DNA from: Acidobacteriota bacterium
GTDB lineage: Bacteria > Acidobacteriota > Vicinamibacteria > Vicinamibacterales > UBA2999
Reading direction: 5' to 3'
Length of the DNA stretch: 64,000 bases
NCBI GenBank assembly: GCA_018000455.1
Contig: JAGNJW010000005.1
Span: forward strand, 62,001-126,000
Below are positions 27,942-36,326 of this stretch, piece by piece; positions within the stretch are counted from its first letter, which is position 1; each line of letters opens with the position of its first letter. The notes under the pieces were generated by a model. The model was not told where the DNA came from. It saw nothing but the letters and a program-made list of their open reading frames with translations, and made no database searches. The translations under genes were made by a program, and so were the position numbers.

Positions 27942-28624
27942 CGGTGCGTTTGTCGCCTGCGGCGCGCCTCGGCATCGTGAGCGACCGTCGGCGTCTCGCT
28001 GCTGCGTGTGGGCGTGCTCTCGACGAGGCCCCGGCGCTGCTCCTGACCCAGGTCGACGCTGCGGCGGAGGCCGGCGTCGGCTTCTTCCAGCTTCGTGAGC
28101 CGGATCTGGCCGCCGCCGCGCTCGCCACGCTGGCTCGCCGGCTGGTGAGCGTCGCCGCCGGGCGGACGCGCATCGTGGTGAACGACCGGGCGGACGTGGC
28201 AGCGGTGACCGGCGCGGACCTGCACCTCAAGCACGCGTCGATCGATGCCAGCCGGCTGCGTGTCTGGATGGCGGCCAGCACCTGGATGTCGCGCGCCGTT
28301 CACACGGTCGCCGACGTCGCGGCGGCGGGTCCCGTGGATGCGGTCATTGCCGGGACGGCGACGGCGTCGCGATCGAAGCCACTCGGCTGGCCCACGCTCG
28401 GGCCGGCCGGGCTGGCGGCGCTGGTGGCCGCGAGCTCGGCGCCCGTCTTCGCGATTGGCGGGCTGACGCCGGCGGACTGGCGGTGGGTAGCCGGCGGCGG
28501 CGCCTTTGGCGTCGCCGCGATCGGCGCCTTTCTCCCTCGCCCTGACGAAGACGCGGGCGCGGCGGTGCGGCGTGTCGTGGCGGCGTTCATCAGCGAGATT
28601 GACTGTTGGGAGGGGCGGTACTAA
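27938..28624 (+). CDS. Thiamine-phosphate synthase / TenI-like protein
   Basis: 228 residues. It is a TIM-barrel of the ThiE/TenI family: GVGFFQLREPDL corresponds to VQLREK(D/N)L, VVNDRADVAAVTGADLHLK to VNDRVDLAL..GADGVHLGQ, and APVFAIGGLTP to FAIGGI. ThiE joins the thiazole and pyrimidine halves of thiamine; TenI isomerises the thiazole. The ThiE motif GVHLGQ is changed to DLHLKH here, so a TenI-type or altered activity is possible. No other thiamine genes and no TPP riboswitch were seen. Confidence 0.72.
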   Translation: MTVRLSPAARLGIVSDRRRLAAACGRALDEAPALLLTQVDAAAEAGVGFFQLREPDLAAAALATLARRLVSVAAGRTRIVVNDRADVAAVTGADLHLKHASIDASRLRVWMAASTWMSRAVHTVADVAAAGPVDAVIAGTATASRSKPLGWPTLGPAGLAALVAASSAPVFAIGGLTPADWRWVAGGGAFGVAAIGAFLPRPDEDAGAAVRRVVAAFISEIDCWEGRY

Positions 28625-28667
28625 CATCTCACGGTTGGGGCGCGGCCGTCCCGGCGATGACTAGCTG

Positions 28668-29141
28668 ATGGTGGTGCTCGAAACGAGTGAGGATTTCGGG
28701 CTGGCGCTGCGCGCGGCGCGCGAAGCTGCCGGCCGCTCCCTGCGCGACGTAGCGGACGTCACGAAGCTCGGCGTGCGAACGCTCGAGGCGCTCGAACGCA
28801 ACCAGATTGATCGCCTGCCGCCCGGGATCTTCCGGCGCGCCGTCGTCCGCGCCTATGCCGAGGAGGTCGGTCTCGATCCGGAAGACACGCTGCGGGTCTT
28901 CCTGGCGCGCCATCCCGACGCCCTGCCGCCCCCCGGTGCGCCGCAAGGGCCGGTGTCCGATCTGCCAGTGCGGCCGCGCGGCTGGCCTTCGGTCATCGTC
29001 ACCGGGCTGGCCGTGGGCGTGATTGTGGCCCTGGTGGTCGCGGCCTATCTGCTGTGGCCACGACCGGCGCAGGTGGGACGTCTCGGCGACGAGGGGACGG
29101 GAAACGGGCGGGCGACCTCGTCGCGGGAGCGGGTGCACTGA
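28668..29141 (+). CDS. RodZ-like helix-turn-helix membrane protein
   Basis: 157 residues. The N-terminal Xre-like helix-turn-helix (FGLALRAAREAAGRSLRDVADVTKLGVRTLEALE, then LPPGIFRRAVVRAYAEEVGLD) matches the cytoplasmic domain of RodZ. One membrane helix lies at about 104-128. The large periplasmic domain of RodZ is missing; only about 30 residues follow. RodZ links MreB to the cell-wall machinery. This shortened form may act as a membrane-bound adaptor. It overlaps the next gene by one base. Confidence 0.7.
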   Translation: MVVLETSEDFGLALRAAREAAGRSLRDVADVTKLGVRTLEALERNQIDRLPPGIFRRAVVRAYAEEVGLDPEDTLRVFLARHPDALPPPGAPQGPVSDLPVRPRGWPSVIVTGLAVGVIVALVVAAYLLWPRPAQVGRLGDEGTGNGRATSSRERVH

Positions 29142-29962
29142 TGGACTGCGGGCTCAAGACGCTGATCCTCGACGCCTTCCGCAAGGACGACGTGCCACTG
29201 GAGGTGCGTCTCGATGCCGCGCTCGGCCGTGTCGCGCCTCGCGGCCCGGAACAACTGGCGCTGCTGGCGCTGCTCGTCGACGACCAAGACGCCGGCGTGC
29301 GCGCCGCGGCGGAGGCGACACTGGCGGCGATTCCAGCCTCGGCGGCCGGCGCCGTGCTGGCCCGCGTCGACACGCCGGTCGACCTGGTGCGATTCTTCGC
29401 CGCACGCGGCATCGCGCCGGCGCCCGGGCCGGAAACGTCGGCCGTCGAGGAGGAGGCGCCGCTCGTGCAGACAGGCGAGGCATGGGACACGCTCTCCGAC
29501 GACACCGCCTCGAGCGGCGACGAGATCGGCGAAGCAGCGGCCGAGAGCGGGCTGTCGATCACGCAGCAGATCCAGCAGATGAACATCGTCGAGCGGGTGC
29601 GAGCGGCGATGAAGGGTTCGCGCGAAGTGAGGGCGCTCCTCATCCGCGATCCGAACAAGATGGTGTCGTCAGCCGTGCTCTCGTCGCCGAAGCTGACCAC
29701 CTCCGAGGTCGAGAGCTTCGCCAAGATGGCCAACGTCGGCGAAGACGTCCTGCGCGCGATTGGCCAGAACCGTGCCTGGCTGAAGAACTACGGCGTCGCC
29801 GCCTCGCTCACCCGCAACCCCAAGACGCCGGTGGCGATGTCGATGAACCTGATGCAGCGTCTCATCGAACGCGACGTGCGGGCGCTGGCCGTCGATCGCA
29901 ACGTGCCGGAGCCGTTGCGCCTCGCCGCGCGCAAGCGCATCGTCAAGACTTCGAACGCCTAG
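29141..29962 (+). CDS. Conserved protein with HEAT-like N-terminus, unknown function
   Basis: 273 residues. The N-terminal 90 residues look like HEAT repeats (LALLALLVDDQDAGVRAAAEATLAAI). After an acidic linker, a conserved C-terminal domain carries IVERVRAAMKGSREVRALLIRDPNKMV, SSPKLTTSEVESFAKMANV, IGQNRAWLKNYGVAASLTRNPKTPVAMS and LMQRLIERDVRALAVDRNVPE. I recall this domain as widespread in delta-proteobacteria and Acidobacteriota without known function. It is coupled to the RodZ-like gene (TGATG). Its end overlaps the convergent small gene by 20 bases. Confidence 0.65.
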   Translation: MDCGLKTLILDAFRKDDVPLEVRLDAALGRVAPRGPEQLALLALLVDDQDAGVRAAAEATLAAIPASAAGAVLARVDTPVDLVRFFAARGIAPAPGPETSAVEEEAPLVQTGEAWDTLSDDTASSGDEIGEAAAESGLSITQQIQQMNIVERVRAAMKGSREVRALLIRDPNKMVSSAVLSSPKLTTSEVESFAKMANVGEDVLRAIGQNRAWLKNYGVAASLTRNPKTPVAMSMNLMQRLIERDVRALAVDRNVPEPLRLAARKRIVKTSNA

Positions 29963-30218
29963 CGGCAGGGCGCCGGCTCGTCTTGGAGGTGCCGGCCGTT
30001 TGTGTCGCGCGTCCAGGGGCCACCGCGCTCGTCACGCCCCATTCCGATCTGAGCTGCGCAAGACCGTCCATGTAGACGGCCACTGTCTCGCGCTCCTGCT
30101 CGGTTGGCAGGCTCGTCAGCAGGTCGATCGCGAGCTCGAGATCGCGAAGGATGGTGGCCTTCGTGGCGCCGTAGTACAGCCGCCTGATCTCAGTCAGGGC
30201 GTCGAGGGCCCGGGTCAT
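29943..30218 (-). CDS. Small protein coupled to the GHMP kinase
   Basis: 91 residues from the ATG that overlaps the GHMP kinase stop (ATGA). It is a soluble helical protein, TRALDALTEIRRLYYGATKATILRDLELAIDLLTSLPTEQ, with a basic, Thr/Ser/Arg-rich tail. No family recognised. Tight coupling suggests it works with, or is simply co-expressed with, the sugar kinase. Confidence 0.6.
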   Translation of the reverse strand: MTRALDALTEIRRLYYGATKATILRDLELAIDLLTSLPTEQERETVAVYMDGLAQLRSEWGVTSAVAPGRATQTAGTSKTSRRPAARRSKS

Positions 30219-31210
30219 CGCGTCGTCACCTGCAGTCCCGTCGGGTCGATGGTGGCGTCGAGCACCTGGGCGCCGGCGGCGCGCCAGGCCTCGCCAATGG
30301 CGACGACTCGCTCTGGTGGTGCCAGCGCGAACAGGCAGCCACCGCCGCCGGCTCCACAGACCTTGCCGCCCCAGGCGCCGGCAGCGCGGGCCGAGTCGAG
30401 CAGTGCATCGATGGTCGGCGTCGTGACGCCTGGCGCCAGGCGCTTGCGCGTCATCCACTCGTCGGCCAGGCTGGCCCCGGCCCGTGCCCAGTCGCCGGCT
30501 TCCAAGGCGGCGCGCATGCTGGTCGTGGTTTCGACGATGGCGTCGAAGGCGGCTGCCACTGCCTGGTCACCGTCGATGCGGCGCTTGGTGATGTCCCAGT
30601 TGTTGATGCCCGACTGGCGTGGCGCCCCGGTGTAGCACAGGGCGAGGCGGGCCGAGAGGGCCGCCGCGTCCACCCCCAGGCCCACACGCGTGGCCCCGAA
30701 CGGTCCCAGCTCGACCGCCGCGATGCCGCCGTGGAGGGCCGGCCTGTAGTCCTGCAGACCGGTTGGCACCCTGATGACCTGTGCCTCGACGTTCTGAGCG
30801 ACCTCCAGCATGCCCGCGGCATCGAGCATGCGGCCGGTCCAGGTGGAGAGCGCCGCGGTCACGGCAATCGCGAGTGCCGACGACCCGGCGATGCCGGCAC
30901 CGGCCGGTGAATCGCTGCGTGTCGTGACGGTGAGCCCGCGGGCGCCGAAGGCGTGAACGAACCTGGCGAGCAGGGGGAGCGCGGGGTCGGCGGGCAGAGC
31001 CTCGAAGGCCAGTGGTGCGGTCCTCACGTCGAGATCTTCGGAGATGAGCACCACGGCCTCGTCGTCGCGCGGCTCGATCGTCGCGACGACGCGGATGGTC
31101 AGGGCCGCGTTCAGGGTCTGCGCGCCGGCATGGAACAGATAGAGTGGCCAGATGTCGATCGTCCCGCCGGCCAGGTCGATGCGCGTCGGGGCCGAGGCAG
31201 TCACGGTCAC
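30215..31210 (-). CDS. GHMP-family sugar kinase
   Basis: 331 residues from a GTG start. GHMP kinase motifs are complete: an N-terminal APTRIDLAGGTID, the phosphate-binding loop SPAGAGIAGSSALAIAV, and the C-terminal glycine motif GGKVCGAGGGGCLF. The N-terminal pattern resembles heptose-7-phosphate kinase HddA and fucokinase-like enzymes that phosphorylate the anomeric carbon. It is divergent from nagZ, ldcA and mpl and shares a promoter zone with them. A role in phosphorylating a recycled cell-wall amino sugar is plausible but unproven; heptose activation for LPS is the main alternative, though no other heptose gene is nearby. Confidence 0.82.
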   Translation of the reverse strand: MTVTASAPTRIDLAGGTIDIWPLYLFHAGAQTLNAALTIRVVATIEPRDDEAVVLISEDLDVRTAPLAFEALPADPALPLLARFVHAFGARGLTVTTRSDSPAGAGIAGSSALAIAVTAALSTWTGRMLDAAGMLEVAQNVEAQVIRVPTGLQDYRPALHGGIAAVELGPFGATRVGLGVDAAALSARLALCYTGAPRQSGINNWDITKRRIDGDQAVAAAFDAIVETTTSMRAALEAGDWARAGASLADEWMTRKRLAPGVTTPTIDALLDSARAAGAWGGKVCGAGGGGCLFALAPPERVVAIGEAWRAAGAQVLDATIDPTGLQVTTR

Positions 31211-31216
31211 GGCGGA

Positions 31217-31224
31217 ATTATAAT
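31217..31224. promoter_or_regulatory. Overlapping divergent -10 boxes of the GHMP kinase and nagZ
   Basis: The eight bases ATTATAAT contain a perfect TATAAT on both strands: 31219-31224 on plus (nagZ, 12 bases before its ATG) and 31217-31222 on minus (GHMP kinase, six bases before its GTG). Only one polymerase could bind at a time. The minus transcript would be leaderless. Confidence 0.6.
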
Positions 31225-31236
31225 GCTCGTATTCGC

Positions 31237-32328
31237 ATGCCGTTGCCGCTTTGTCGACGCGTCGGGCAGGTGCTCATCGGGAGCTTCACCGGTCGCATGG
31301 TACCCGTCGAGTTGACCGCCCTCGCGCGGGAGTTCGACCTGGGTGGCGCTACGCTCTTTGCCCGCAACGTCGAGAGCCCCGAACAGGTGCTCGAAGTGGC
31401 GATGGCCATCGAAGCCCTCGGGACGACGGCGCCGGCCTGGGTGAGCGTCGATCAGGAGGGTGGCCGCGTGGCGCGCCTGAAGACACCGTTCACCGTCTGG
31501 CCGCCAGCGGCGACACTCGGCCGGGCGACGGCGCCCGACCTGGCGGATCGCTTCGCCCGCGCGCTGGCGCGCGAACTGCGCGCGGTCGGCATCACCCTCG
31601 ATTTCGCGCCCGTGCTCGATGTGCTGACCAATCGGTCGAATCCCGCCATCGGCGATCGCTCGCTCTCGGACGACGCCACCCGCGCCGCCGCGCTCGGCGC
31701 CGCCATCATCAGTGCGATGCAGGGCGAAGGGGTGGCGGCCTGCGGCAAGCATTTCCCTGGGCACGGCGATACCTCAGTCGACTCCCACTTCGAGTTGCCG
31801 ATCGTCGAGGTGTCGCCGGATCGGCTGCGCGCGGTCGAGTTCGTGCCCTTCCGCGCCGCGATCGCCGCTCAGGTGGCGTGCGTCATGACGGCCCATGTGG
31901 TTGTCCCGGCACTCGACGAGGCGCAGCCGGCTACGCTCTCCCAGACCGTCATCCGGTTGCTCAGGGACGAACTCGGACACCCGGGCATGGTCGTGAGCGA
32001 CGACCTCGAGATGCAGGCAATTGGCAAGCGATGGACGCCGGCCGAGGCCGCAGTGGCGGCCATTTCCGCCGGCTGCGACAGCGTGCTGGTGTGCACGGGC
32101 GACGTCGAGGTGCAGGCCTCGGTGCTCGAGGCGCTGGTGAAGGCCGTGGAAACCGGGGTGATCCCGCTGGCCAGGCTCGACGACGCCGTGGCGCGCGTCG
32201 CGCGGCAGAAGGCGCGTTTCCTGGACGGCCCCCGGCTCGGAGCCCGCCAGCGGACGCGGGCCTTGAAGCAGGTGGTGGGGTGCGAAGCGCACCAGCTCGT
32301 TGCAGCGGAAATGGCGGCGTTTGCATGA
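31237..32328 (+). CDS. nagZ: Beta-N-acetylglucosaminidase NagZ (GH3)
   Basis: 363 residues. NagZ removes GlcNAc from anhydro-muropeptides during cell-wall recycling in the cytoplasm. GH3 signatures are VSVDQEGGRVARLK, GITLDFAPVLDVLTN, VAACGKHFPGHGDTSVDSHFELP (containing the catalytic His/Asp loop) and MVVSDDLEMQAIG with the nucleophile Asp. No signal peptide is present, as expected. It heads a run with ldcA and mpl, both recycling enzymes. Confidence 0.93.
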   Translation: MPLPLCRRVGQVLIGSFTGRMVPVELTALAREFDLGGATLFARNVESPEQVLEVAMAIEALGTTAPAWVSVDQEGGRVARLKTPFTVWPPAATLGRATAPDLADRFARALARELRAVGITLDFAPVLDVLTNRSNPAIGDRSLSDDATRAAALGAAIISAMQGEGVAACGKHFPGHGDTSVDSHFELPIVEVSPDRLRAVEFVPFRAAIAAQVACVMTAHVVVPALDEAQPATLSQTVIRLLRDELGHPGMVVSDDLEMQAIGKRWTPAEAAVAAISAGCDSVLVCTGDVEVQASVLEALVKAVETGVIPLARLDDAVARVARQKARFLDGPRLGARQRTRALKQVVGCEAHQLVAAEMAAFA

Positions 32329-33278
32329 CCGACGACATACACACGGCGGCGGGAAGGCGGCGCCCGCGGCGGCTGCAGCCGGGCGATCGGATCGCGCTGG
32401 TCGCGCCGGCCAGCCCCGTGCAGCCCGACGAGCTCTCGCGCGGCGCCGACGAACTCCGAACGCTCGGGTTCGAGCCCGTCTACGACGACCGCGTGCTTGC
32501 CCGCCATGGCTATGTCGCGGGCACGCCGGCACTGCGCGCCGCTTGTCTGGTCGACGCGTGGCGCGATCCGGCGGTGCGCGGCATCGTCGCGGTGCGCGGC
32601 GGATATGGCAGCCAACAGATCCTGCCCCTGCTCGATCCGCGATGGCTCGCGGCCGATCCCAAGGTGTTCATCGGCTACAGCGACGTCACGGCGCTGCTCG
32701 GCTGGCACGTGGCGCAGGGCGGCGTGGCGTTCCACGGGCCGATGGTCGAAGGCCGCCTGGCGCGGGGCGCCGGTGGTTACGACCGCGCGTCGCTGATGGC
32801 GGCCGTGACGCAGCCCGTGGCGATGGGCACCCTGACGCCGCCGGGCCTCGAGGTGTTTCGGGCCGGCGACGCTCGCGGCACCCTGCTCGGCGGCACCATG
32901 ACCCAGCTGGCGGCGCTCGTCGGCACGCCGTGGGCGGTGATGCCAACCGAACCGACGATCCTCTTCCTCGAGGATGTGGGTGAACGGCCTTATCGCCTCG
33001 ACCGCCTGATGACGCAGCTCCATCAGGCCGGCACCTTCGCGCGGGTGACAGGGGTGGTGCTCGGCACGTTCACCCGCTGCGACGACGGTGGCGGCGGGCC
33101 GACCGCACGAGGCGTGTTGCGCGACCTGCTGGCGATGTTTCCTGGACCCGTCGTGTTCGGCTTTCCGTCGGGCCATACCGAGATGCCGACCTGGACGGTG
33201 CCCTTCGGCGTGTCGGCGCGGCTCACCGCCGATGCCACCGGCGGCAGGATCTCAATTGACGAGGCGGCGGTCTGCTGA
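32325..33278 (+). CDS. ldcA: LD-carboxypeptidase (S66 family)
   Basis: 317 residues. LdcA removes the terminal D-alanine from recycled tetrapeptides. The S66 serine peptidase motifs are visible: GDRIALVAPASPV at the start, GGYGSQQILP, the nucleophile in FIGYSDVTALL, the Glu in LFLEDVGERPYRLDRLM, and the His in SGHTEMPTWTVPFG. Cytoplasmic, overlapping nagZ by four bases. Mpl follows, using the resulting tripeptide. Confidence 0.92.
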   Translation: MTDDIHTAAGRRRPRRLQPGDRIALVAPASPVQPDELSRGADELRTLGFEPVYDDRVLARHGYVAGTPALRAACLVDAWRDPAVRGIVAVRGGYGSQQILPLLDPRWLAADPKVFIGYSDVTALLGWHVAQGGVAFHGPMVEGRLARGAGGYDRASLMAAVTQPVAMGTLTPPGLEVFRAGDARGTLLGGTMTQLAALVGTPWAVMPTEPTILFLEDVGERPYRLDRLMTQLHQAGTFARVTGVVLGTFTRCDDGGGGPTARGVLRDLLAMFPGPVVFGFPSGHTEMPTWTVPFGVSARLTADATGGRISIDEAAVC

Positions 33279-34687
33279 TGGCGCGCACCGTGCACTTCAT
33301 CGGAGTGTGCGGCACGGCGATGGGCACGCTCGCCGCCATGCTGCAGCGCCGCGGCGACCGCGTGCAGGGGTCCGATGCGCACGTCTATCCGCCGATGAGC
33401 GATTTCCTTCGGGGAGAGGGCATTGCGCTCCTCGAGGGCTACGACGAGTCGCACGTCGACGGCGCCATCGACGTCGTGGTCGTGGGCAACGCCATCTCGC
33501 GCGGCAATCCCGAGTTCGAAGCGGTACTGGATCGGTCCCTGCGCTACGTCTCCCTGCCGGAGATGATCCGTGAGACGTTCTTGTGGGATGCCGATTCGGT
33601 CGTGGTGGCCGGGACACACGGCAAGACGACCACGACGGCGCTGGCCGGCTGGGTGCTCACGAGTGGCGGTCTCGACCCGTCGATGCTCGTGGGCGGCATC
33701 GCCGGCAATCTCGGTGACGATGGCCAGGGCGGCAGCTACCGGCTCGGCCGCGGCCGTGTCTTCGTCATCGAAGGCGACGAGTACGACAGCGCCTGCTTCG
33801 ACAAGAGTGCGAAGTTCCTCAAGTACCTGCCAGACATCGCTGTCGTCAACAACGTCGAGTTCGATCACGCCGACATCTACGAGGATCTGGCAGCCGTACG
33901 GCTCGCCTTTCGGCGCCTGGTGGCGCTGGTGCCGCGCCGCGGGCTGGTGCTGCTTGGCGCCGACAGCCTCGAAGCCGCCGCGTTGGCCGAGGGCGCCCGC
34001 TCGCGCGTGCAGACCTTCGGGCTGACCGACGGCGTCACCTGGCAGGCCACCGATGTCGGTCCGCAGGGGACAGGCACGCGCTTCACGCTGCGCGGGCCTG
34101 ACGGGCTGACGGCCGTCATCGATCTGCCGCTGCTCGGACTGCACAACGTCCGCAACGCTTTGGCGGCGATTGCCGTGGCCCGCGAGTGCGGGCTGTCGAT
34201 TGAGACGATCGGCGCCGGCCTGGCGACTTTCCGGGGCGTGAAGCGTCGGCTCGAAGTGGTGGGCGAGCGCCGCGGGGTCACGGTCTACGACGATTTCGCC
34301 CATCATCCGACGGCGGTCGCCGAGACGATCGCCGCCCTCAGAACGGCCCGCCCGGGGCGGCGGCTGTGGGCGCTATTCGAACCGCGGTCAGCTTCGGCGT
34401 GCCGGCGCATCTTCCAGGCCGATTTCGCCCGCGCCTTCGGCGATGCCGATGAGGTCATCATCGCCCCGGTGTTTCGGAGCGCCTTGCCCGAGGGCGAACG
34501 CCTCTCGGTGGCCGACCTGGTGCGCGACCTGACGGCGGCCGGTGTCGCCGCTCGCGAGTTGCCGTCGGTCGACGCCATCGTCGATGTCGTCGCCGGGGGT
34601 GCGACTGCTGGCGACGACGTGCTGGTGATGTCGAATGGCGGCTTCGGCGGCATCCACCAACGGCTCCTCGAGGCGCTTGTCCGATGA
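33278..34687 (+). CDS. mpl: Murein tripeptide ligase Mpl
   Basis: 469 residues. Mpl attaches the recovered tripeptide L-Ala-gamma-D-Glu-meso-Dap to UDP-MurNAc, bypassing MurC-E. Mur-ligase features are HFIGVCGTAMGTLAAML, the P-loop VVAGTHGKTTTTAL, EGDEYDSACFDKSAKF, VNNVEFDHADIY, YDDFAHHPTAV and LFEPRSAS. The EYDSACFDK segment separates Mpl from MurC. Its presence implies meso-diaminopimelate peptidoglycan and active recycling. Confidence 0.95.
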   Translation: MARTVHFIGVCGTAMGTLAAMLQRRGDRVQGSDAHVYPPMSDFLRGEGIALLEGYDESHVDGAIDVVVVGNAISRGNPEFEAVLDRSLRYVSLPEMIRETFLWDADSVVVAGTHGKTTTTALAGWVLTSGGLDPSMLVGGIAGNLGDDGQGGSYRLGRGRVFVIEGDEYDSACFDKSAKFLKYLPDIAVVNNVEFDHADIYEDLAAVRLAFRRLVALVPRRGLVLLGADSLEAAALAEGARSRVQTFGLTDGVTWQATDVGPQGTGTRFTLRGPDGLTAVIDLPLLGLHNVRNALAAIAVARECGLSIETIGAGLATFRGVKRRLEVVGERRGVTVYDDFAHHPTAVAETIAALRTARPGRRLWALFEPRSASACRRIFQADFARAFGDADEVIIAPVFRSALPEGERLSVADLVRDLTAAGVAARELPSVDAIVDVVAGGATAGDDVLVMSNGGFGGIHQRLLEALVR

Positions 34688-35373
34688 GCACCGGGCCGTC
34701 GCGTCCACGCCTGCATCATGCCGGCGATGGGCTGCTGCTGGTGGAATTCGAGGCCGCGATTGCACCCGACGTGAACCGTCGTGTGGTGGCACTGGCGGCG
34801 GCGATCGGCCGGGCTGGCGTGGCCGGTGTGCGAGACATCGTGCCGGCCTATGCCTCGGTCGGCGTCCACATCGACCCGCTGCGCTTCGACCAAGCGGCGC
34901 TCGACGCCGTCATCTCGCGCGCGTGGGACACGGCAGCCGGCGACGACACCCCTGAGCACGTCGTCGAGATCCCGGTCTGCTATGGCGGCCGGTTCGGCCC
35001 GGACCTGGCGGAGGTTGCCGACTTTGCCGGCTGCAGTGAGGACGAGGTCATCGCCAGGCATGCCGGCGGCCGCTACCGCGTCTACATGCTCGGCTTTCTT
35101 CCTGGCTTTGCCTACCTGGGCAGCGTCGATGCCTCAATCGCGATGCCGCGGCGGGTGGCGCCGCGAACGGGCGTGCCGGCGGGCAGTGTCGGAATTGCCG
35201 GCGCGCAGACCGGCGTGTATCCGTGCGAGAGCCCCGGGGGCTGGCGCCTCATCGGACAAACCGCCGTCGTGATGTTCGACCCCACGCGTTCCACGCCGGC
35301 GCTGCTCGCGCCCGGGGATAGCGTGCGTTTCGTGCCGCTGGTGCACGACCGATGGACGGGCCGGGCGGCGTGA
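34684..35373 (+). CDS. pxpB: 5-oxoprolinase subunit PxpB
   Basis: 229 residues. With PxpA and PxpC it converts 5-oxoproline to glutamate using ATP. Family motifs (KipI-like) are DIVPAYASVGVHIDP, VEIPVCYGGRFGPDL, YRVYMLGFLPGFAYLG, PRRVAPRTGVPAGSVGIAG and GWRLIGQT. pxpC follows directly. pxpA is not in the window, so it must be elsewhere if the enzyme is complete. Confidence 0.93.
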   Translation: MSTGPSRPRLHHAGDGLLLVEFEAAIAPDVNRRVVALAAAIGRAGVAGVRDIVPAYASVGVHIDPLRFDQAALDAVISRAWDTAAGDDTPEHVVEIPVCYGGRFGPDLAEVADFAGCSEDEVIARHAGGRYRVYMLGFLPGFAYLGSVDASIAMPRRVAPRTGVPAGSVGIAGAQTGVYPCESPGGWRLIGQTAVVMFDPTRSTPALLAPGDSVRFVPLVHDRWTGRAA

Positions 35374-36326
35374 CCGGCCGCACGCTGTCGGTGATGAGAC
35401 CCGGACTGCTCACCTCCGTCCAGGACCTGGGCCGCTGGGGCCACCAGGCGGCCGGGGTGCCAGTGGCCGGAGCCATGGACACCTATTCGCTGCGGCTCGC
35501 CAATGGGCTGGTCGGCAATGCCGGGACGGCCGCGGCGCTCGAGGTCACGCTGGCCGGGCCCACGCTTTGCGCCGATGCGCCTCTTGTCATCGCCGTCGCT
35601 GGCGCCGTCTTCGATCTCGAGGTTGGTGATCGCCTGGCGCCCCACGGCGTGGCGATCGACGTCCCGGCGGGCGGTGTGGTGCGCCTGGGTGGCCGCCGCA
35701 CGGGCACGCGCGCCTATCTGGCCGTGGCCGGCGGCTTCGATACGCCGCCGGTGCTCGGCAGCCGATCGACGCATCTCATCAGCGCCATGGGAGGTGTCGC
35801 GGGGCGCGCCCTCGTGGCGGGCGACGTCTTGCCGATTGGCGAGGCCACGACTGCCCCGCGCGGTCGCGCGTTACGTGGGCCGATGCTGCGTGACGCCAAC
35901 TCGGAGCCGCCGTGCCTCCGTGTGCTGCTCGGGCCGCAGGACGAGTGGTTTACCCCTGCGGCCCTCGACGCACTCCTGGGCGCGTCCTTCCGCGTATCGC
36001 CGCGCTCAGACCGCATGGGCTTCAGGCTCGACGGTCCGGCGCTGGCGATGAGGCGTGCCGGCGAACTGGTCTCGGAGCCGGTGGCATTCGGCGCCATCCA
36101 GGTACCCGCCGACGGCGCGCCGATTCTGCTCATGGCTGACCGTCAGACGGCCGGTGGCTATCCGAAGATCGCCACCATCATCACCGCAGACCTGCCGCTG
36201 GCCGGACAGCTGGCGCCCGGCGACACGGTGAGGTTTGCCGCCTGCACCCGGGCCGAGGCCAGAAGCGCACTGATCGCGCGCGAGCGCGAGCTGCTACGAG
36301 CACTGCCCGAGGGTGCGCGCATATGA
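35352..36326 (+). CDS. pxpC: 5-oxoprolinase subunit PxpC
   Basis: 324 residues from ATG; a GTG at 35370 (GTGA overlap with pxpB) is an equally good start. KipA-like motifs are PGLLTSVQDLGRWGHQAAGVPVAGAMD, NAGTAAALEVTLAGP, GGRRTGTRAYLAVAGG, LGPQDEWF and SDRMGFRLDGPAL. Together with pxpB it forms the ATP-dependent half of prokaryotic 5-oxoprolinase. Its position among cell-wall recycling genes suggests use of oxoproline or related glutamate derivatives from peptide turnover. Confidence 0.93.
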   Translation: MDGPGGVTGRTLSVMRPGLLTSVQDLGRWGHQAAGVPVAGAMDTYSLRLANGLVGNAGTAAALEVTLAGPTLCADAPLVIAVAGAVFDLEVGDRLAPHGVAIDVPAGGVVRLGGRRTGTRAYLAVAGGFDTPPVLGSRSTHLISAMGGVAGRALVAGDVLPIGEATTAPRGRALRGPMLRDANSEPPCLRVLLGPQDEWFTPAALDALLGASFRVSPRSDRMGFRLDGPALAMRRAGELVSEPVAFGAIQVPADGAPILLMADRQTAGGYPKIATIITADLPLAGQLAPGDTVRFAACTRAEARSALIARERELLRALPEGARI

